Positions 1 through 4,543 of a stretch of DNA of 7,649 bases are shown in pieces (within the stretch, counting starts at the first letter, position 1; each line of letters begins with the position of its first letter). The notes beneath the pieces were generated by a model. That model did no database searches, had not been told where the DNA came from, and saw nothing but the letters and a program-made list of their open reading frames with translations. Source of the DNA: Desulfobacteraceae bacterium (GTDB lineage Bacteria; Desulfobacterota; Desulfobacteria; Desulfobacterales; Desulfosarcinaceae); contig JALVRI010000034.1 in NCBI GenBank assembly GCA_027031325.1, positions 1 through 7,649 on the forward strand, given 5' to 3'. The translations under genes and the position numbers were made by a program.

Positions 1-1071
1 TTCGGCGAGATCGAAAGAGACGCTTTCCTGATGGCGCAAGAGGAGATCAATGCGGCAGGTGGAATAAACGGCAAGAAACTGGAACTTTTGATCGAAGATA
101 CCACCGGTCGTCCTGAAGTCGGCCGCTCGGTGGTCGAAAAGTTGATCACCAAGGACAAGGTTGTAATGATCGGCGGGGGCTACAGTAGCTCTGTCACTTA
201 TGCCACTGCGGGTGTCTGCCAGCAGAACGCGATGCCTTTTTTGGTCAATACCGGTTCGGCCGACAAGATAACGACTTCCGGCTGGACCTGGATCTACCGG
301 CTCAATCCTCCCGTGTCCCGGTATGCCAGCGCTGTGGAATCCCTGCTGTCAGAGGTGATCAAGCCCAAAACGGTGGCCATCCTGCATGAAAATTCACTTT
401 TCGGTACCAAGGGAGCCAAGAAGTTTGAAAAAACCTGCAAGAAACTCGGCTTCAAGGTTGTTTTGAAAGAGGGTTACGAGCACGGCGGAATAGACTTCAA
501 GCCGGTTCTCACCCGGGTAAAGCAGAAGAACCCGGATATAGTCTACATGATTTCTTACATCATGGATGCCTCCTTGCTGATGAAACAGGCCAAGGAGCTC
601 AAGCTGACTCCCAAGATGTTCATCGGTGGCGCAGCCGGTTTCACCATGCCGGAATTCAAGGAAAACGCGGGGGTGGCCTCAAACTATGTGATTTCAGCTA
701 CCTTATGGCACCAGGTGCTGCCGTTTCCGGGCGCCATGGAGTTTTACAAGAAGTTCAAGGCCCGTTTCAACAAGTCGGTCGATTACCATGGGGCCGAGGC
801 CTATGCCGCCTGTTACGTGATTGCAGACGTTCTCAAACGGGCCAAGTCCTTCAAGAATACCGACATCAAGGCCGCCCTGGATGCCACCGATATGATGACG
901 GTCTTCGGGCCGGTCAAGTTCACCACCTGGGGCAAGATGAAGAACCAGAACAAGGCCGCCACCTACGTGGTCCAATGGATTGATGGCAAGCTGGAACTCG
1001 TCTGGCCCAAGGAGCATGCCACCAAGCCGTTCCAGTATCCCGTAGACTGGTTGAAGGTGTGGGGCTACTAG
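1..1071 (+). CDS. HAAT-family ABC transporter periplasmic substrate-binding protein (LivK/LivJ-type), 5' end missing
   Basis: Periplasmic ligand-capturing subunit of the importer encoded by the next four genes. The frame is open from base 1, so this is the last 356 residues; the signal peptide and roughly the first 50 residues lie upstream. The ATG at 31 is internal, because family-like sequence (FGEIERDAFL) runs up to it. Family hallmarks (fragment numbering): EEINAAGGINGKKLEL near 14-29, GGGYSSS at 58-64, a lobe-linking stretch around VAILHENSLFG (125-135), the crossover region KNPDIVYMISY (176-186), and GAEAYAACYVIADVLKRA (264-281), typical of the Peripla_BP_6 fold. The C-terminus (VWPKEHATKPFQYPVDW) is also usual for the family. 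The position where E. coli LivJ has a Glu contacting the amino group reads GGAAG here (about 209-213), so the ligand may not be an amino acid. Family is confident; substrate is unknown, so no gene symbol is given. Confidence 0.93.
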   Translation, partial: FGEIERDAFLMAQEEINAAGGINGKKLELLIEDTTGRPEVGRSVVEKLITKDKVVMIGGGYSSSVTYATAGVCQQNAMPFLVNTGSADKITTSGWTWIYRLNPPVSRYASAVESLLSEVIKPKTVAILHENSLFGTKGAKKFEKTCKKLGFKVVLKEGYEHGGIDFKPVLTRVKQKNPDIVYMISYIMDASLLMKQAKELKLTPKMFIGGAAGFTMPEFKENAGVASNYVISATLWHQVLPFPGAMEFYKKFKARFNKSVDYHGAEAYAACYVIADVLKRAKSFKNTDIKAALDATDMMTVFGPVKFTTWGKMKNQNKAATYVVQWIDGKLELVWPKEHATKPFQYPVDWLKVWGY

Positions 1072-1172
1072 AGCGTCAAGACCGGTAACGGGAAAAGCGC
1101 CGGCAGCCGGTTAGATAGCTTGATTCCCAACAGCCTCGATACGGGCATTCAAGTTGGAAGCAGAAAAACCTG

Positions 1173-1212
1173 ACTCTTTACGGAATCAATCGGTTTTGGT
1201 TCCGTAAAGAGT
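1173..1212 (+). promoter_or_regulatory. Strong intercistronic hairpin between binding-protein gene and livH
   Basis: Bases 1173-1185 (ACTCTTTACGGAA) are a perfect 13-base inverted repeat of 1200-1212 (TTCCGTAAAGAGT). In RNA the stem extends inward by one U-G pair and three Watson-Crick pairs, giving 17 pairs (1173-1189 with 1196-1212) around a 6-base loop, 1190-1195. It begins about 100 bases after the binding-protein stop and ends 5 bases before the livH Shine-Dalgarno (AAAGGA, 1218-1223). The downstream side has only a short TTTCT, not a real U-tract, so a full intrinsic terminator is unlikely. Likely roles, by analogy with other binding-protein operons, are to protect the 3' end of the binding-protein message or to reduce expression of the membrane genes. 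A DNA operator for a dimeric regulator is an alternative. The rest of the 1072-1228 gap shows no gene and no convincing promoter. Confidence 0.75.
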
Positions 1213-1228
1213 TTCTGAAAGGACTGTC

Positions 1229-2104
1229 ATGGATGTTTTTATCCAAACCATCGTTTCAGGGGTTCTTATCGGCGGCATTTACAGCATGATAGGAATCGGC
1301 ATGACGCTGATCATGGGGGTTATGGGGATAATCAACCTGGCCCATGGACAGCTGATGATGGTGGCCATGTATATCACTTTTGTGCTGGCCCATTTTTTTC
1401 ATATCGACCCCTACCTGTCCCTGCTGGTGGCCATGCCGGCTCTTTTTTTGTTGGGGGCATTCATTCAAAAGGCCTTGCTCAACCCCCTGATCAAGGTAGA
1501 GTCGATACTGCCCGAAAACCAGGTCCTGATGACCGTGGGGATCGGGATGGTGCTGACGGAAATCGCACGTTTCATCTTTTCCTCGGATTACAAGACCGTC
1601 AAGACGTCCTACAGTTCTTCGGCTATTTTCATTGGCAAGATTTCCTTCAACGTTCCCATGTGCATTGCTTTCGGGTTTGCCCTCTTTTTCACCGCCCTGC
1701 TTTTCTGGTTTCTGCTGAAGACCGATCTTGGCCGTTCGATCAGGGCCACGGCCCAGGACAGTGAAGCCGCGACCCTCATGGGAATCAACAGCAGCAGGAT
1801 AACGGTGATAACTTTCGGAATCGGTTCGGCCCTGGTGGCAGCGGCCGGGGTTTTGCTGATGCCGATTTTCTACCTCTTTCCGGACATCGGGGGGGCTTTT
1901 ACCCTCAAGGCTTTCGTGATTACAATCCTGGGAGGACTCGGTTCCACGGTGGGTGCCATCGTGGGCGGCATAGTGCTGGGGGTGGCGGAATCCCTGGGCG
2001 CCACGTATATAGGAATGGGGTACAAGGAGATGGTCGGTTTCGTCATCTTTGTCCTGGTGCTGATCTTCCTGCCCGGAGGGTTGAAACGCCTGACAAAGGT
2101 CTGA
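1229..2104 (+). CDS. livH: Branched-chain amino acid-type ABC transporter permease LivH
   Basis: First inner-membrane permease of the HAAT importer; it would pair with LivM to form the translocation path. The 291 residues match the usual LivH length. The protein is very hydrophobic, with about eight likely membrane segments. It carries the N-terminal MGIINLAHGQL signature (32-42), the cytoplasmic EAA-like coupling loop GRSIRATAQDSEAATLMGI (168-186) that docks on an ATPase, and the C-terminal stretch TLKAFVITILGGLGSTVGAI (225-244), all typical of LivH. The ATG is preceded by AAAGGA (1218-1223) with a 5-base spacer. The gene follows the hairpin at 1173-1212, which could set its expression relative to the binding protein. 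UrtB is a less likely alternative because it is usually much longer and is followed by urtC, urtD and urtE. Transported solute not shown by sequence. Confidence 0.96.
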   Translation: MDVFIQTIVSGVLIGGIYSMIGIGMTLIMGVMGIINLAHGQLMMVAMYITFVLAHFFHIDPYLSLLVAMPALFLLGAFIQKALLNPLIKVESILPENQVLMTVGIGMVLTEIARFIFSSDYKTVKTSYSSSAIFIGKISFNVPMCIAFGFALFFTALLFWFLLKTDLGRSIRATAQDSEAATLMGINSSRITVITFGIGSALVAAAGVLLMPIFYLFPDIGGAFTLKAFVITILGGLGSTVGAIVGGIVLGVAESLGATYIGMGYKEMVGFVIFVLVLIFLPGGLKRLTKV

Positions 2105-2135
2105 TGCCAGCGGTTTCAAGCTAGTGAGGTCTGAT
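2097..2135 (+). repeat. Duplicated 9-base initiation-like motif flanking a six-codon reading frame
   Basis: AGGTCTGAT occurs at 2097-2105 and again at 2127-2135. The first copy overlaps the livH stop and leads into an ATG (2104-2106) that opens a six-codon frame (ATG CCA GCG GTT TCA AGC) closed by TAG at 2122-2124. The second copy holds the Shine-Dalgarno of livM and runs into its ATG at 2136. The repeat is seen directly. That the mini-frame is translated, or that it couples livH termination to livM initiation, is inference. A chance repeat of this length within 40 bases is possible but not likely. Confidence 0.5.
2126..2129 (+). promoter_or_regulatory. Shine-Dalgarno deciding the livM start at 2136
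   Basis: GAGG at 2126-2129 lies 6 bases before ATG 2136, an ideal spacing. The in-frame GTG at 2124 overlaps this site and has no good Shine-Dalgarno of its own, so the ATG is preferred. Confidence 0.75.
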
Positions 2136-3101
2136 ATGCAAAGAAAGACAATCTTTTGGGGTATCCTGGGCCTGATTGCCCTGGGCTTTCCCCTTGTGGT
2201 CCGCTCTCCTTATTACCAGCACCTGGTGATAATCAGCCTGATGTGGGTGGTCATCGGATCGTCCTGGAATCTGCTGGCAGGTTACACCGGCCAGGTTTCT
2301 TTCGGGCATGCCATCTTCTTTGGGGTGGGCGCCTATACCGCCGGCCTCTTTCCCACCCACCTGGGCCTTTCGGCCTGGTGGGGAATGCTCGCAGGTGGTA
2401 TCATCTCCATGCTGGTGGCTTTATTTGTAGGCTGGGTCTGCTTCCGTTTGAGAGGACCCTACTTTGCCCTGGCTACCCTGGCGGGCGGAGAAATCGTGCG
2501 CCTGATAGCCATCAACTGGGAGAGCCTTACCGAGGGCATGGTCGGGATTCTCATCATCCAGTCTTTCAAGAGCAAGCTGCCCTACTATTACATCGTGCTG
2601 ATTTTGGCGGTCGCCTCTATCCTGGTAATCGACCTGATAATGAAATCAAAGTGGGGCTACTATTTTGTCTCCATCAGGGAGGACCAGGATGCCGCCGAGT
2701 CGATGGGGATAAACACTACCTTGTATAAAAACGTCTCCTTGTTGGTCAGTGCCTTTTTTACCGGCATGGCCGGTGCATTTTACATGAATTACATGGCCTT
2801 TATCGACCCGGAAGTGGTATTTTCGCTCCATTTTATTTCCATCATGGCTATCCTGGTGGGAATCGTCGGCGGGGTTGCCACCATCTGGGGTCCGGCAGTG
2901 GGCGCTTTCATCATGGTGGGTCTGCAGGAGACATTCCGGAGTTCTTTGTTCGGTCTGGCGCCAAAGTGGATCAGCCAGGCCCACGCCCTGGCTTTCGGCC
3001 TGCTGGTGATTTTCGTTATCATGTACCTGCCAAACGGTATCGTGGGCGATTGGGCTACCATCAAGCGGGTTTTTATGCGGACCAGGCGGAGCGCCGGTTA
3101 A
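2136..3101 (+). CDS. livM: Branched-chain amino acid-type ABC transporter permease LivM
   Basis: Second inner-membrane permease, partner of LivH. From the ATG at 2136 it is 321 residues, a normal length for the short LivM type without the extra N-terminal segment of the E. coli protein. Family signatures are clear: GYTGQVSFGHAIFFGVGAY (49-67), LRGPYFALATLAGGEIVRL (105-123), the cytoplasmic coupling loop GYYFVSIREDQDAAESMGI (174-192), and the late membrane region with GIVGGVATIWGPAVGAF (242-258). Hydrophobic stretches are consistent with eight to ten membrane segments, and the C-terminus is basic (RVFMRTRRSAG), fitting the positive-inside rule. It starts 31 bases after livH and ends 19 bases before livG, so it belongs to the same transcript. 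An in-frame GTG at 2124 would add four residues but overlaps the ribosome binding site. Confidence 0.95.
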   Translation: MQRKTIFWGILGLIALGFPLVVRSPYYQHLVIISLMWVVIGSSWNLLAGYTGQVSFGHAIFFGVGAYTAGLFPTHLGLSAWWGMLAGGIISMLVALFVGWVCFRLRGPYFALATLAGGEIVRLIAINWESLTEGMVGILIIQSFKSKLPYYYIVLILAVASILVIDLIMKSKWGYYFVSIREDQDAAESMGINTTLYKNVSLLVSAFFTGMAGAFYMNYMAFIDPEVVFSLHFISIMAILVGIVGGVATIWGPAVGAFIMVGLQETFRSSLFGLAPKWISQAHALAFGLLVIFVIMYLPNGIVGDWATIKRVFMRTRRSAG

Positions 3102-3120
3102 GACGAATAAGAGGGTTTGC

Positions 3121-3840
3121 ATGGCTTTGCTAGAAATAAAGAATCTTACCAAGTCCTTTAGAGGCCTTACCGCTGTAAATAACGTTAGCTTCGAAGTTGA
3201 TGAAGGAGAGATCGTAAGCCTGATCGGACCTAACGGGGCCGGTAAGACCACCATCTTCAATTGCATCAACCAGTTTTTCCCCCTAACAGCAGGAGACATA
3301 ATTTTCAGGGGCAAAAGCATCAAGGGTATGAAGACATACAAGATCTGCCAGCTGGGAATCGGCCGCACCTTCCAGGTGGTAAAGCCCTTGAAACGGATGA
3401 CAGTGCTGGACAACGTGACAGCCTCGAGTTTTTGCCGGATCAACAGCATCCAGGACGCCCGGCGCAAGGCCATTGAAGTCCTGGAATTTTGCAACCTCCT
3501 GAGCGAAAAGGACAAACTGGCCCGGAGCCTGCCCATCGGGGGGCGCAAAAGACTGGAGATCGCCCGGGCACTGGCCACTGAACCCAAGCTTCTCTTGCTG
3601 GATGAAACCGCGGCCGGCCTGAACCCATCGGAGCTGGACGAAGCCATCGACCTGATTCGCCGTATCCGCGAAACCGGTGTCAGCATTCTGATGGTAGAAC
3701 ACATCATGAAGGTTGTCATGACCATTTCGGACCGGATTCATGCAATCAACTTCGGCCAGACCATTGCCGAAGGAACACCGGAAGAAGTGGCCAACAACAA
3801 GGCGGTTATCGAGGCTTACCTGGGAGAAAAACATGCTTAA
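3121..3840 (+). CDS. livG: Branched-chain amino acid-type ABC transporter ATP-binding protein LivG
   Basis: Cytoplasmic ATPase that powers the LivH/LivM channel as a presumed heterodimer with LivF. In its 239 residues: Walker A GPNGAGKT (36-43), Q-loop Gln85 in GRTFQVVKP, signature region SLPIGGRKRLEIARAL (136-151), Walker B LLLLDE ending at Asp161-Glu162, and the switch His194 in VEHIM. The TAAGLNP segment after Walker B (163-169) is characteristic of LivG. Two details differ from E. coli LivG: the signature is LPIGG with RKR rather than the YGQQRR form, and the residue after the catalytic Glu is Thr rather than Pro. These look like subfamily variation, since all catalytic residues are present. 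GAGGG (3111-3115) sits 5 bases before the ATG. The last 8 bases overlap livF. The C-terminal EAYLGEKHA resembles the LivF end, as expected for paralogues. Confidence 0.96.
   Translation: MALLEIKNLTKSFRGLTAVNNVSFEVDEGEIVSLIGPNGAGKTTIFNCINQFFPLTAGDIIFRGKSIKGMKTYKICQLGIGRTFQVVKPLKRMTVLDNVTASSFCRINSIQDARRKAIEVLEFCNLLSEKDKLARSLPIGGRKRLEIARALATEPKLLLLDETAAGLNPSELDEAIDLIRRIRETGVSILMVEHIMKVVMTISDRIHAINFGQTIAEGTPEEVANNKAVIEAYLGEKHA
3822..3826 (+). promoter_or_regulatory. Shine-Dalgarno deciding the livF start at 3833
   Basis: GGGAG at 3822-3826, inside the end of livG, is 6 bases before ATG 3833. The same frame is open further upstream to an ATG at 3740, but those extra 31 residues (rich in Arg, Pro and Lys) do not resemble a LivF N-terminus. 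The ATG at 3833 gives the normal MLKVDSINVAYG beginning. Confidence 0.8.
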
Positions 3841-4537
3841 GGTAGATTCTATCAATGTTGCCTACGGAGATTTGCAGGTTCTCTGGGATGTCAGTTTCGA
3901 AGTCAGGGAAGGTGAAATTGTTGTGTTGGTGGGCGCAAATGGGGCCGGCAAGTCGACGACCCTGAAGACCATATCTTCTCTGCTCAAGCCCCTTAGCGGA
4001 AGTATCGAGTTTCAAGGTCAACGGCTCGATCAACTGCCACCCAACAAGATAATCGAACATGGGGTCGTCCATGTCCCTGAGGGTCGGCGCCTTTTTCCGG
4101 ACATGACCGTCGAGGAGAACCTGATCATGGGTTCACTTTACGGCGAGGCCAGGAAAAAGCGCTACCAGACCCTGGAATACGCTTACGATCTTTTTCCGCG
4201 TCTCAAAGAACGCCGCAAGCAACTTGCCGGCACCCTTTCCGGCGGCGAGCAGCAGATGCTGGCCGTGGGGCGGGGAGTGATGTCGCTGCCACGGCTGATG
4301 ATGTTCGACGAGCCTTCCCTGGGCCTGTCACCCCTGCTCGTCCAGGATATCTTCAATCTGGTGAAAAGGGTCAACCAGGAGGGTGTCACCGTGTTGTTGG
4401 TTGAACAGAACGTCAACCAGACCCTGTCCATGTGCCACCGGGCCTATGTCCTGGAAAACGGCCGGATAACCCTGTCCGGAACCGGCGATGAACTAATGGC
4501 CGACGAGCACGTCAAAGAAGCCTACCTGGGTATCTGA
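3833..4537 (+). CDS. livF: Branched-chain amino acid-type ABC transporter ATP-binding protein LivF
   Basis: Second cytoplasmic ATPase of the importer, partner of LivG; 234 residues, the normal LivF length. It shows an N-terminal YGDLQVLWDVSFEV (11-24), Walker A GANGAGKS (34-41), the LivF-specific VPEGRRLFPDMTVEENL (81-97), a canonical LSGGE signature (135-139), Walker B LMMFDE ending at Asp159-Glu160, then PSLGLSP. The switch position is Gln192 in VEQNV rather than His; this substitution is normal for LivF and does not suggest an inactive protein. The C-terminus EAYLGI is typical. The start overlaps the livG stop by 8 bases, so the two ATPases are probably translationally coupled, which would favour equal amounts. 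Its stop is only 6 bases before the sensor kinase start, tying transporter and signalling genes into one unit. Confidence 0.96.
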   Translation: MLKVDSINVAYGDLQVLWDVSFEVREGEIVVLVGANGAGKSTTLKTISSLLKPLSGSIEFQGQRLDQLPPNKIIEHGVVHVPEGRRLFPDMTVEENLIMGSLYGEARKKRYQTLEYAYDLFPRLKERRKQLAGTLSGGEQQMLAVGRGVMSLPRLMMFDEPSLGLSPLLVQDIFNLVKRVNQEGVTVLLVEQNVNQTLSMCHRAYVLENGRITLSGTGDELMADEHVKEAYLGI

Positions 4538-4543
4538 GCCAAC

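Noticed and set aside
31..1071. ATG at 31 as the true start of the binding protein
   Set aside because: The frame is open and family-like before it, and a start here would lack the signal peptide that a periplasmic protein needs. The gene is truncated by the window edge.
1080..1111. Short GC-rich repeats (ACCGG and CCGGT) after the binding-protein stop
   Set aside because: The pairing is only five bases with a long loop, too weak to call a structure.
1120..1182. Possible sigma-70 promoter in the gap before livH
   Set aside because: TTGATT and TTGGAA resemble -35 boxes, but no acceptable -10 box lies at the proper spacing.
1173..1216. Hairpin as a full intrinsic terminator
   Set aside because: Only a short TTTCT follows the stem, and livH, whose ribosome binding site follows at once, needs transcription through this point. 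Partial termination remains possible.
1256..2119. Long open frame on the minus strand opposite livH (287 codons)
   Set aside because: Its translation is rich in His, Gln, Asp and Gly with no recognisable domain, and livH on the plus strand is unmistakable. It is a shadow of livH.
2646..3725. Long minus-strand open frame (359 codons) across livM and livG
   Set aside because: It spans two clear genes, looks low in complexity and matches no family I know; it is an antisense artefact of codon use.
1229..4537. Urea importer (urtBCDE) as the identity of the transporter
   Set aside because: The LivH and LivM lengths and the LivG/LivF signatures fit ordinary HAAT importers; UrtB and UrtC are usually longer.
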